Assembly: GCA_964557285.1 (NCBI GenBank)
Contig: CAZKZS010000105.1
Location: 1-14,300 of the forward strand
DNA: 14,300 bases
Direction: 5' to 3'
Origin: SB15 sp964557285
GTDB lineage: Bacteria > Chloroflexota > Anaerolineae > Aggregatilineales > J027
In this document: positions 1 to 7,414 of the stretch, piece by piece
How positions within the stretch are numbered: the stretch's first letter is position 1
Layout of the letters: every line of letters starts with the position of its first letter
Position numbers and translations under genes: made by a program
Notes under the pieces: generated by a model
The model's input: the letters and a program-made list of their open reading frames with translations, nothing else
Databases searched by the model: none
What the model was told of the DNA's origin: nothing

Positions 1-1393
1 CACTCATTGGCCTGATTGTGCTGGGTCTGGATTTGTATTCCAGAGAAAGCCAGCGCCGGGATGTGGGGTATTTTGCCGGATTCCTGCTGCTGGCGCTGGC
101 CGCCGCTACCGTGTTTGTTCCTACCCCCGATGGTCTGGAGGAACAACTGGTGTTGGGTGGGATGCTGCGGCATGACCAGTTCACCCAAATTTTCCGTGTG
201 ATGTTATATATTGCCGCCGCGCTGACCTGCTTCATTGCCATGGGCGATAACCGGATGCGCTATAAGGGTGAGTTTTACCTGCTAGTCATTGTCGCTACGA
301 TTGGCGCGAGTCTGCTGGCGGGGTCTGCCGATCTGGTGATGGTCTTTGTCGCGCTGGAAACCCTGTCCATCAGTTTATACGCATTGGCCGGATTTGTGCG
401 GGATGACGCCCGCAGCGCAGAAAGTGGCCTTAAGTATTTTCTGATTGGCTCTTTTGCGACGGGCTTCACGCTCTACGGTTTCAGCCTGCTTTACGGCTTT
501 ACCGGCGCGACGCAGATTTACGGCGCGGAAGGCATCGGGCAGCAGTTAGCATCGGGCAAACTGGATGATGCGCCGATTATCGTGGCGATGATGCTGGTCG
601 TGGTCGGATTTGGGTTTAAAATCAGCGCCGTACCGTTCCATTTCTGGACGCCAGATGTATATGAAGGCTCACCTACTGCGATGACTGCCTTTGTATCGGT
701 GGCATCCAAAGCGGCGAGTTTTGCTGTGCTGCTGCGGTTTATGCTGGCTGTTTTCCCACCAGAAAATCTCGCGCCGGGTGCGGTGTCTGATTATAGCGAA
801 CTCTGGGTGCCGCTGATTTCCGTGCTGTCGGTGGTAACGATGACCATCGGGAATGTGTTGGCGCTGGTACAGCGAAATATTAAACGCCTGCTGGCCTATA
901 GCTCTATCGCTCAGGCGGGTTATGCGCTCATCGGCGTGGCGGCCATTGCGACCAACGACGGGGGTCAGGGGGCGGCTTCGGTGGCCTTTTACATGTTCAT
1001 GTATATCCTGACCAATATTCTGGCCTTCGGCTGCATTATCGTGTTCGCCAACGCCACAGGCTCAGAAACGATTGCCGATTTTGCCAGTTTAGGACGGCGC
1101 AATATGTGGCTGGCTATGTTTATGACCGTTGCGCTGCTGTCTTTAGGCGGGATTCCTCCGGCAGCCGGCTTTGTCGGCAAATTTTATTTGTTCCGGGCAG
1201 CGATGGACGCTGAATTGATTTTGCTGGCCGTGATAGGCGTGTTAAATTCCATTGTCGCGCTGTATTACTATCTGGTCATCATCAAGGTCATGTTTGTTGA
1301 CCCCAGCCCGGATGAGGACAAAGATATTCCTATGCCCGCGAATTATGCCTGGGTATTGGGCGCGGCCTCGGTTGCGGTGATCCTGCTGGGTAC
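1..1393 (+). CDS. nuoN: NADH-quinone oxidoreductase subunit N (partial at both ends)
   Basis: Membrane subunit of respiratory complex I, one of the three antiporter-like proton-pumping subunits. The reading frame is already open at base 3, before the first GTG at 18, so the N-terminus lies outside the window. About 463 codons are visible before the N gap; the family is usually about 480-510 residues. Family landmarks seen: the LETLSISLYALAGF helix with its conserved Glu, the KISAVPFHFWTPDVYEGSPT segment with the pump Lys and the broken-helix region, KRLLAYSSIAQAGYALIG, and GGIPPAAGFVGKFYLF. Many hydrophobic helices run throughout. The C-terminus is lost in the gap. Just after the gap one frame reads Pro-Phe-Gly-stop (stop 1504-1506), 13 bases before a terminator, which may be the true end. 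In other bacteria nuoN is usually the last gene of the nuo operon, and the terminator fits that. Confidence 0.96.
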
Positions 1394-1493
1394 NNNNNNN
1401 NNNNNNNNNNNNNNNNNNNNNNNNNNNNNNNNNNNNNNNNNNNNNNNNNNNNNNNNNNNNNNNNNNNNNNNNNNNNNNNNNNNNNNNNNNNNN
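1394..1493. other. Assembly gap (100 N)
   Basis: Exactly 100 Ns, the conventional placeholder for a gap of unknown length. It removes the end of nuoN. The reading frame across it means nothing, so an open frame continuing to about 1568 should not be trusted. Confidence 0.99.
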
Positions 1494-1519
1494 CCCATTT
1501 GGGTAAACAGCACTCTGAG

Positions 1520-1549
1520 AAGGGATGCCGCGTGCATCCCTTTTTTATT
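1520..1549 (+). terminator. Rho-independent terminator after nuoN
   Basis: A perfect 9-bp stem (AAGGGATGC at 1520-1528 with GCATCCCTT at 1534-1542) has a 5-base loop CGCGT and is followed by a T-rich tract TTTTTTATTT. The T tract lies on the plus strand, so it terminates rightward transcription from nuoN. On the minus strand it follows the thioredoxin gene but has no T tract, so it is probably one-directional. Confidence 0.85.
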
Positions 1550-2205
1550 TATAGGTGCTTCTGAATAAGATTTCGCAGCGCGGGTTCAGGCAGCGCCCCT
1601 ACCGCCTTATCCACCATTTTGCCATTTTTAAAGACAATCAGCGTAGGGATGCTGTGAACCTGGAACACCTGCGCCGTTTGTGGATTCTGGTCAACATCCA
1701 GCTTGGCGATGGTCGCTTTTCCTGCAAATTCACCCGCCAGTTTTTCCAGCGTTGGGGCAATCATGCGGCAAGGTGGACACCAGGTTGCCCAAAAATCAAC
1801 CAGCACCGGAGTGTCACTTTTTAAAACCTGTTCCGCAAAGGTGCTGTCCGTAATGACCACAGGTTTTGTGGTTTTGGACGGGGCTTGCTTTTTGAGTTCA
1901 GCCGTTTTCCCCAGTAGAAAATCTGCATAGTTTTGCAGCGCAGAAACGCTCAGGTCGGGCGTGCGGGCGATTTCTTTGCCGTCGCGCAGGGCAGTGATAC
2001 CCGGCATCAGGGACGGGTTATCGGCGGCGTCCACTTTGACAATCAGCAGTTTTTCCGCCGCGTTTTTGGCGGTTGTTTTCATCACATTTTCTAAATCAGG
2101 CGGCAGGCTGCGGTTATACACGACGAGAATCACAGGCAGGTCAGCCTTTAAAATACGTTCCAGGGTTGCAGCGCTGGCGGTAATCGGGGTATCTACTTTA
2201 ATCAT
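1549..2205 (-). CDS. Tandem two-domain thioredoxin, N-terminal domain redox-degenerate
   Basis: 218 residues, probably cytosolic since no signal peptide or membrane segment is visible. The C-terminal half (about 115-218) is a canonical thioredoxin: VLVDFWATWCPPC with the WCPPC active site at 142-146, a following KLDVDQNP strand, and the cis-proline loop SIPTLIVFKNGK (Pro187). It should act as a dithiol-disulphide reductase. The N-terminal half (about 1-105) matches the same pattern (VILVVY, then LLIVKVDAADNPSL) but where CxxC should be it reads LPPD (34-37), so this domain cannot do thiol exchange and may bind clients or act structurally. Start ATG 2203-2205 has a strong SD (GAGGAGGAG, about 6 bases upstream). 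It is convergent with nuoN and divergent from the atp operon. Confidence 0.9.
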   Translation of the reverse strand: MIKVDTPITASAATLERILKADLPVILVVYNRSLPPDLENVMKTTAKNAAEKLLIVKVDAADNPSLMPGITALRDGKEIARTPDLSVSALQNYADFLLGKTAELKKQAPSKTTKPVVITDSTFAEQVLKSDTPVLVDFWATWCPPCRMIAPTLEKLAGEFAGKATIAKLDVDQNPQTAQVFQVHSIPTLIVFKNGKMVDKAVGALPEPALRNLIQKHL

Positions 2206-2374
2206 GCGTTTCTCCTCCTCAAAATAGAGAGCGCGTGAGCAGACGCAAAGTTACCTTTTTCATTTCCTTTCTTGCGAAATTTATATATTGGGCTTTTTTT
2301 CTCTCATCAGAACCTTTATAATAGCAACCCATTCAGTGAAACTCTTATAAACAAAATTTCAAAGAAGTTAATCT

Positions 2375-2403
2375 TTGCTTTCGTTTTGGTTGAACGATAT
2401 AAT
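2375..2403 (+). promoter_or_regulatory. Sigma70-like promoter of the atp operon
   Basis: TTGCTT (2375-2380), a 17-base spacer, and a perfect TATAAT (2398-2403). Transcription would begin near 2410, giving a leader of roughly 80 bases before atpZ. A second TATAAT at 2317-2322 has only a T-run as a possible -35. Confidence 0.55.
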
Positions 2404-2432
2404 CTGCCGGACTGTGTTTGCAGGCCAAACTG

Positions 2433-2465
2433 AGAGAAGAAAGCGAACTGGCTCTCTTTTTTTTT
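2433..2465 (+). terminator. Terminator-like leader hairpin before atpZ
   Basis: Inside the predicted leader of the atp operon, AAGAAAGC (2437-2444) can pair with GCTCTCTT (2451-2458) around a GAACTG loop with one mismatch. The sequence then runs into nine consecutive Ts (2457-2465). An alternative is a perfect 5-bp stem, GAGAG 2432-2436 with CTCTC 2452-2456. The stem is weak, but its position between promoter and start codon and the long T run suggest a partial terminator or attenuator. It may also be chance in AT-rich DNA. Confidence 0.35.
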
Positions 2466-2492
2466 GAAGTGAGATTGTGAAGTTATACGCAA

Positions 2493-2786
2493 ATGCCGGA
2501 AAAAGATGACCGCAGTGAATATATCCGTAACATGGCTTTTGCTGCAATGGCAGGTCAGGCGGGATGTGCCTCTGTGGGTATGATTATCGGGGCGTTATTT
2601 CTGGGTATCTGGCTGGATGCGATTTTTGATACCCGTCCGGCCTTTACGCTGGGGCTGGTATTAATCAGTGTGCCGGCAAGTCTGGGGATGATGGTGTACA
2701 TCGCTCTGAAGGCGACCAAACAAATTACACCACCTAAAACTCCCCGTAGAAGTAGTGTGCATCGTTACGACGAAGATGAATCATAA
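2493..2786 (+). CDS. atpZ: AtpZ/AtpI-type ATP synthase accessory membrane protein
   Basis: 97 residues with two membrane helices (about 22-43 and 50-70) flanking a short loop. The pattern GALFLGIWLDAIFDTRPAFT, followed by a second hydrophobic helix, is the signature of the AtpZ/AtpI family, small proteins encoded at the head of F-type ATPase operons and linked to assembly of the c-ring or to Mg/Ca transport. The charged tail (RRSSVHRYDEDES) is probably cytoplasmic. The ATG at 2493 is preceded in frame by a TGA at 2478-2480, so no longer form exists. Its SD is poor, unlike the rest of the operon. It lies 21 bases before atpB. Confidence 0.85.
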   Translation: MPEKDDRSEYIRNMAFAAMAGQAGCASVGMIIGALFLGIWLDAIFDTRPAFTLGLVLISVPASLGMMVYIALKATKQITPPKTPRRSSVHRYDEDES

Positions 2787-2807
2787 GGTTGAAGGAGGTA
2801 TCCCTTT

Positions 2808-4052
2808 GTGAAAGGTCTACTCATTTTTCTTGGCCTGCTGCTTTTTGGGGCAATCGCCTGTGTCTGGCTGCCCTTTATAGCCATGCCAGGGTGGGGCATT
2901 GGAGCAGCCCTTCCGGTCATTTATGTGCCGGGTGAAGCACTCGAATCCCTGCCACATCTGCCAGGAGATGTGCCAATTACCAATACAATGGTTGCAACCT
3001 GGTTATCCATGTTCATTGTTGCGCTCTGGGTCATCCCGATAGCGAGCCGCTTAAAAGAAGTCCCCGGACGTGGACAGGCGCTGCTGGAAACCATCGTTGA
3101 AGCCTGGGATGGACTGGCAAAGTCGGCGGCGGGCAGAAAAGGGCGGCAGCTTGTTCCTCTGGCGCTGAGCATCTTTTTCTTCTTACTGGTCGCCAATTTG
3201 ATGAAAATTGTTCCTGGTGTGGATACGGTAGGTGAACTCCACTGTGCGGGTATTCATCAGGGCGATGAATTTATTCAGGTCAACGGCTATCCGATTCACG
3301 GTGAACCGGAAGGCATTGCCGTCCTGAACGTTGAACGGGTGGAAGGCAAGACCGTTAACACAGGTCAGAAGATTACCGAAGCGGAATATGAAGCCTGTCA
3401 TCATGAACTGAAGGGCGAAACCGAATCAGAGGAAGAACACGCTGAGGAAGAAGAACCCGTAGCAGCCACCACCGAAGAAGGTGAAGGCGGTGAGGGTGAA
3501 GGCGAAGGTACAGAAGTTGCTGCCGTCACTGAAGAAGGTGCGGAAGAAGAACACGCTGAAAACCCCGGCCTTTACATCGTAACCCCGTTTGTTCGTGGTG
3601 CTTCAACTGACCTCTCCGTAACCCTCGCCATTGCGATTATCGCCATTGTAGTCGTCCAGTATTTTGGTTTTAAGGAACTGGGACTCGGCGGTTACGGCTC
3701 AAAATTCATTAATACCCCTGCGCTGGAAAAAGCCGGACAAAATCCAATGGGCATTATGGATTTCGCGGTAGGGCTTCTGGAGCTTTTCCTGGAAACCTTC
3801 AAGATTATCTCATTTGCCTTCCGACTTTTTGGTGCCATGTTTGGCGGTCAGGTGCTGATGTTTGTGATTGCCTTCCTGGTCGCGCTGGTCGTTCCGGTGC
3901 TGGTGATTGGTCTGGAAATGTTCTTCGGAGTCATCCAGGCATTTGTATTTGCTATTTTGTTCATCATGTTTGCGACTTCGGCCATGACCTCCCATCATGC
4001 CGATGAACATGGGGACGCTCACGATCCAAATTTACGTAACGTAACACATTAG
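2808..4052 (+). CDS. atpB: F-type ATP synthase subunit a with a large acidic insert
   Basis: Proton-channel subunit of Fo, beside the c-ring. The catalytic end is canonical: SFAFRLFGAMFGGQ contains the essential Arg (339), Gln348 sits at the E. coli Glu219 position, and IQAFVFAILF contains Gln377. Helices lie at about 3-25, 61-80, 116-134, 267-286, 330-368 and 370-391. GTG start at 2808 follows AAGGAGGTA by 7 bases. The protein is 414 residues, against about 240-290 usually. The extra length is a segment of about 120 residues (142-258) in the loop before the helix that begins TPFVRGASTDL. By E. coli topology this loop faces outward. It starts with Cys146, contains GDEFIQVNGYPI and Cys197, and ends in a Glu/Gly-rich tract (203-252). 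The C-terminal tail is His/Asp-rich. Confidence 0.95.
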   Translation: MKGLLIFLGLLLFGAIACVWLPFIAMPGWGIGAALPVIYVPGEALESLPHLPGDVPITNTMVATWLSMFIVALWVIPIASRLKEVPGRGQALLETIVEAWDGLAKSAAGRKGRQLVPLALSIFFFLLVANLMKIVPGVDTVGELHCAGIHQGDEFIQVNGYPIHGEPEGIAVLNVERVEGKTVNTGQKITEAEYEACHHELKGETESEEEHAEEEEPVAATTEEGEGGEGEGEGTEVAAVTEEGAEEEHAENPGLYIVTPFVRGASTDLSVTLAIAIIAIVVVQYFGFKELGLGGYGSKFINTPALEKAGQNPMGIMDFAVGLLELFLETFKIISFAFRLFGAMFGGQVLMFVIAFLVALVVPVLVIGLEMFFGVIQAFVFAILFIMFATSAMTSHHADEHGDAHDPNLRNVTH

Positions 4053-4080
4053 TAAGACAGTATAAGGAGAAATAACTGCA

Positions 4081-4320
4081 ATGCTTGAAGGAAATCTGAC
4101 GGACGGATTAAAAGCGGTTGGCGCGGGTCTGGCAATGATTGGTGTGATTGGCCCGGGGATTGGCATTGGGCTGCTGGTACAGGGGGCGCTTCAGGCGATT
4201 GGCCGTAACCCCGACGCAGCAGGGATTATCCAGACCAACATGATTCTGGGTGTGGCCTTCACGGAAGCCGTCGCTATTTACGCGCTGGTGCTGGCGCTGA
4301 TTGTTATCTTCGTACTCTAA
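4081..4320 (+). CDS. atpE: F-type ATP synthase subunit c
   Basis: 79 residues forming a two-helix hairpin. The N-terminal helix carries GPGIGIG and the polar loop is GRNPDA (41-46), which contacts the central stalk. The second helix carries the ion-binding carboxylate Glu62 (FTEAVAIYALV). The sodium-ligand positions are not conserved: Ile29 is in place of the Gln of Na-type c subunits and Ala63 follows the Glu where Na-type subunits have Ser. This indicates a proton-coupled ring. The ATG follows TAAGGAGA by about 10 bases. It lies 28 bases after atpB, and its TAA stop overlaps the SD of the next gene. Confidence 0.96.
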   Translation: MLEGNLTDGLKAVGAGLAMIGVIGPGIGIGLLVQGALQAIGRNPDAAGIIQTNMILGVAFTEAVAIYALVLALIVIFVL

Positions 4321-4329
4321 GGAGGGTAC

Positions 4330-5031
4330 ATGGAAGCGCTAGGGATTAATCCTGGGTTTTTAATTGCCCAGATTGTGAACTTTACCCTTTTTGCCGTGCT
4401 GATGTATCTGGTGGCATGGAAGCCGTTGCTGAATATGCTGGATGAACGCAGCCAGAAAATCGCTAAGGGGGTTGAAGATGCGCGGGTAGGGGCAGAAGCC
4501 CGTGCCAACGCGGAAGCCGAAGCGGGTCGGATTCTGGCCGAAGCCCAGAGGGAAGCCCAGAAAATTATCGCTGATGCGCGTGCCTCCGCCGAAGAACGCG
4601 CCCGCCCCGTAATTCAGGCGGCAGAAAAAGATGCTGAACAGATTCGGAACAATGCCCGTACCCAGGCGGAACAGGCCGTGACCAGCGCCCTCAGCGAAGT
4701 ACGCGGTCAGGTCATTGCGCTGGCGATGGCAGCGACCCACAAGCTGATTGGCGAGTCGATGTCCAAAGACCAGCAGGAAAAAGTTATCAACAACTTCTTC
4801 ACCTCAGCAGGCGACAAACTGAAGGGGCTGACGGGTGATCTGGTCGTGACGACTGCCCTGACCCTGACGGACGCCGAAAAGAAGAATCTGCAATCCCAAC
4901 TGGGCGGTAACGTGACCGAATGGCATGTTGATCCCTCCATTTTAGGCGGGGTTGTTGTCCGCGCGGGAGATAAAGTTGTCGATGGCAGCGTTCGCAGCAG
5001 TCTCGGTTCGCTGGCGGGCAGCCTGAGCTAA
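4330..5031 (+). CDS. atpF: ATP synthase subunit b fused to the C-terminal domain of subunit delta
   Basis: 233 residues. Positions 1-40 are the b-subunit membrane anchor (NPGFLIAQIVNFTLF, then KPLLNMLDERSQKI). Positions 40-140 are a long Ala/Glu/Arg-rich helix that would form the peripheral-stalk coiled coil. From about 140, SMSKDQQEKVINNFF and then VTTALTLTDAEKKNL and DPSILGGVVVRAGDKVVDGS (201-220) are the signature of the delta (OSCP) C-terminal domain. The N-terminal six-helix domain of delta, which binds the top of alpha, has no room and seems absent. The ATG follows AAGGAGGG, which starts inside the atpE stop. No alpha, gamma, beta or epsilon gene follows. The separate symbol atpH would apply to the fused part. 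Confidence 0.9.
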   Translation: MEALGINPGFLIAQIVNFTLFAVLMYLVAWKPLLNMLDERSQKIAKGVEDARVGAEARANAEAEAGRILAEAQREAQKIIADARASAEERARPVIQAAEKDAEQIRNNARTQAEQAVTSALSEVRGQVIALAMAATHKLIGESMSKDQQEKVINNFFTSAGDKLKGLTGDLVVTTALTLTDAEKKNLQSQLGGNVTEWHVDPSILGGVVVRAGDKVVDGSVRSSLGSLAGSLS

Positions 5032-5061
5032 CAGCAAATTTTCAATTTTCTTGAGAACAGG

Positions 5062-5096
5062 CGCTCAGGGGGTTGTCCCTCTGGGCGTTTTGTTTG
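5062..5096 (+). terminator. Terminator closing the atpZBEF cluster
   Basis: An 11-bp stem (5062-5072 with 5077-5087, including two G-T pairs) around a TTGT loop, followed by TTTTGTTTG. It sits 30 bases after the atpF stop and 23 bases before the next gene, so the ATPase membrane genes form a closed transcription unit. Confidence 0.85.
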
Positions 5097-5110
5097 CTAA
5101 GGGTCGTTGA

Positions 5111-7414
5111 ATGGCAAAAAATGAACACAAAATGCTGGCGGGCATCGTCCTGATTTTTTTTGTGCTGGCGCTGGTGTATAACTGGGCGAGTCCACTGTTT
5201 GAAAATTCAGATGAACTGTTTCATTTTCCTTTTATTCGCTATTTAGCTGAAAATAATCTGTCGCTTCCGGTGCAAGATCCGGCCAATATTCAAGAATGGC
5301 ATCAGGAAGGCAGCCAGCCGCCTCTTTATCACATGATTGCCGCCCTGCTGATTAAGCCCTTCGATTTATCCGATTATGCCGAAACCCGCCGCCTGAACCC
5401 CCATGCCCGCATCGGGATTGTCAGTGAGACCAATATCAACGCCGTGATTCACCCGCTTGACCGTTCTGAAGAATTTGAAGGCGGCACGGCGCTGGCGCTG
5501 CGTCTGGTGCGGCTGTTCAGCACAATTCTGGCGGCGGTGGTCGTAGTAGCTACCCATTTTTTAACCCGGTACACCTTTCCCGATTTGCCCGCCTGGGTGG
5601 GGCTGGTAGCGGCGGCGCTGGTGGCTTTTAATCCGATGTATTTATTTGTGGCTTCTTCTATCAATAACGACAACATGGCAAACGCGGCGATTTCGACGGT
5701 GCTGGTGCTGCTGGTGTGGATGTATCGCCACGATTCCCTGCCGCCCGTGCGGGTCATGCTGCTGATTGGGGTACTTCTGGGGGTGAGTCTGCTCAGCAAA
5801 CTCAGCACCGGCCCGTTTATGCTGCTGGTGGGGTTATTCTGGCTGTTTTTAGCCCTCAAACACCGCGCTTTTTCTTATATGGTGAAATGGGGGACGGTCA
5901 CGCTAGCAATCGCTTTGCTGATAAGCGGCTGGTGGTACGTCCGCAATTATGATTTATACGGGGATTTCACAGGTTTAAATGTATTCGTAGATATAGCCGG
6001 ACGGCGGCCTACCACGTTGACGGCAGAGCAGTTGTGGAGCGAACGCGACAGTTTTATCCGCAGTTTCTGGGGCTTGTACGGTGGATTGACCGTCGATATG
6101 GCTGCGTGGACGTATACCGTGTTTAATCTGCTGGCGGCGGTTTCGCTGGTTGGGGCAGTATTTTTTTTCGTGCGGCGGTTGAGAACTTCCCCTTACCCCC
6201 GTTCCCTCCGCTTGCGCGACATGGGGAACGGGGAGAAGGCGCAATCCAAGATGCCCCTCTCCCTTTATGGGGGAGGGGTTGGGGTGGGGGTTTTTGATCT
6301 TCCTCAAATCGCCCTGTTTTTATGGCCTCTGATGACCTTTATTAGCCTGATTCGCTGGACATCCATGACATGGGCATCACAGGGGAGGCTGTGGTTTGCG
6401 GCCATCAGCGCTCTGGCGGTTATCAGTGCTGTCGGATTTTATGAACTCGGACGCCGTACCCGCCGTGAGGTAGCATTTATTCCTGTACTTGTTACGCTGG
6501 CGGTAGCGGTAGCTGCGCCCTTCGTCTGGATTCGCCCTGCCTATGCCCCGCCGGATTTGATTCCCGCCGAAAATTTCATCCAGGGAGAAGCGCTGGCGGT
6601 TTATACCGACCCGACCAATTCCGGTGAATCGGTATCGCTCATTTCTGCGGAAATTCCAGAAACAATAAAGACAGGGCAGGTGGCGGAAATAAATCTCGCT
6701 TTTTGCGCGAATACTGACCTCTCACGGGACTGGTCGGTGTTTGTGCATCTGGTCAACCCGTTTGAGATTATTCTGGCGCAGGCGGATTTTACGCCGGGGG
6801 GCGGGGCGCTGCCCACTTCTGAAGTGGAGGCCGGACTCTGCTGGACAGACCGCTACCCTATTGAAGTGAAGGCCGGAGTCGCACCGGAAGATACAATGCT
6901 GGATGTGCTGGTTGGGCTTTACGATGACAACACCCGCATGGTGCTGGAGGACAGTACAGACCGGTATTTTGTGCAGCAGACGCGGTTAGAAGTAGGGGAC
7001 GCGCTGCAAAAATTCGCTTTTGCCGATTCGGTGCGTCTGAAAAACTATGAAATTTCATCGGTGGTGCTGGATTCTGAGGACGAAGTTAGGGTCACGCTGG
7101 AATGGGAAGTGCTGAAGCCACTGGAAAAAGATTATACGGTGTTTGTGCAGATTCTTGACCCGCGTACCGCTAACCGTATCGCTGCCTCCGATAAACAGCC
7201 AGAAGGGGGAACATCCATCTGGCAGGCAGGCGATTCTATCACCGATGTGCATCCCATGACTGTGATAAAAAACCCGCCACCAGGAGTTTATGTGGTACTG
7301 ATTGGCCTGTATGAACGCACACCAGAAGGCGGATTTAACCGTCTGAGGCTGGTGTATGATGGGGTTGATACGGGATATGATTCGATGACCTTAACGCAGG
7401 TGCGCGTGGAATAA
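5111..7414 (+). CDS. GT-C type glycosyltransferase-like membrane protein (DUF2142/PMT-like) with beta-rich tail
   Basis: 767 residues. The N-terminal two thirds (1-480) hold about ten or more membrane helices. ENSDELFHF (31-39), in the first outer loop, resembles the acidic motif of GT-C enzymes that use lipid-phosphate sugars. GSQPPLYH (67-74) and FNPMYLFVASSINNDN (173-188) are also typical of this group. A likely role is sugar transfer to an extracytoplasmic acceptor; donor and acceptor are unknown. Residues 490-767 form two similar extracytoplasmic beta-rich units, each with a VFV(H/Q)-L-(N/D)P strand and a late (V/I)GLY strand. Residues 359-395 are translated from a GC-rich palindromic repeat and interrupt a cytoplasmic loop; removing them rejoins a normal loop. 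ATG 5111 has a modest AAGGG 7 bases upstream. It lies 80 bases past the atp terminator stop region, and its stop abuts that of the next gene. Confidence 0.8.
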   Translation: MAKNEHKMLAGIVLIFFVLALVYNWASPLFENSDELFHFPFIRYLAENNLSLPVQDPANIQEWHQEGSQPPLYHMIAALLIKPFDLSDYAETRRLNPHARIGIVSETNINAVIHPLDRSEEFEGGTALALRLVRLFSTILAAVVVVATHFLTRYTFPDLPAWVGLVAAALVAFNPMYLFVASSINNDNMANAAISTVLVLLVWMYRHDSLPPVRVMLLIGVLLGVSLLSKLSTGPFMLLVGLFWLFLALKHRAFSYMVKWGTVTLAIALLISGWWYVRNYDLYGDFTGLNVFVDIAGRRPTTLTAEQLWSERDSFIRSFWGLYGGLTVDMAAWTYTVFNLLAAVSLVGAVFFFVRRLRTSPYPRSLRLRDMGNGEKAQSKMPLSLYGGGVGVGVFDLPQIALFLWPLMTFISLIRWTSMTWASQGRLWFAAISALAVISAVGFYELGRRTRREVAFIPVLVTLAVAVAAPFVWIRPAYAPPDLIPAENFIQGEALAVYTDPTNSGESVSLISAEIPETIKTGQVAEINLAFCANTDLSRDWSVFVHLVNPFEIILAQADFTPGGGALPTSEVEAGLCWTDRYPIEVKAGVAPEDTMLDVLVGLYDDNTRMVLEDSTDRYFVQQTRLEVGDALQKFAFADSVRLKNYEISSVVLDSEDEVRVTLEWEVLKPLEKDYTVFVQILDPRTANRIAASDKQPEGGTSIWQAGDSITDVHPMTVIKNPPPGVYVVLIGLYERTPEGGFNRLRLVYDGVDTGYDSMTLTQVRVE
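6179..6303. repeat. Dispersed palindromic repeat inserted in frame in the GT-C gene
   Basis: Two palindromes lie close together. The first pairs CCCCGTTCCC (6197-6206) with GGGAACGGGG (6224-6233), perfect over 10 bp. The second pairs CCCCTCTCCC (6254-6263) with GGGGGAGGGG (6269-6278) around a TTTAT loop. A G/T-rich tail GGGGTGGGGG follows. Its reverse strand would read PHPNPSPIKGEG, a peptide typically produced when such GC-rich dispersed repeats are translated. The flanks TTGAGAACTTCC (6179-6190) and TTGATCTTCC (6294-6303) may be an imperfect duplication. The boundaries are approximate. Confidence 0.7.

Larger units (their letters stand above)
2206..2492. promoter_or_regulatory. Divergent intergenic region between thioredoxin and atpZ
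   Basis: 287 bases, AT-rich, with no credible gene. It must hold the promoters for the leftward thioredoxin gene and the rightward atp operon. Two TATAAT boxes occur on the plus strand (2317-2322 and 2398-2403); only the second has an acceptable -35 at the right distance. I could not identify a convincing minus-strand promoter. Confidence 0.6.

Noticed and set aside
1494..1568. Continuation of the nuoN frame through the gap to a stop at 1568
   Set aside because: The gap length is unknown, so the frame after it is arbitrary, and the sequence there is a terminator rather than membrane protein.
5975..6307. 110-residue minus-strand frame inside the GT-C gene
   Set aside because: It is the antisense translation of the palindromic repeat and its surroundings; the peptide PHPNPSPIKGEG is a repeat artefact, not a gene.
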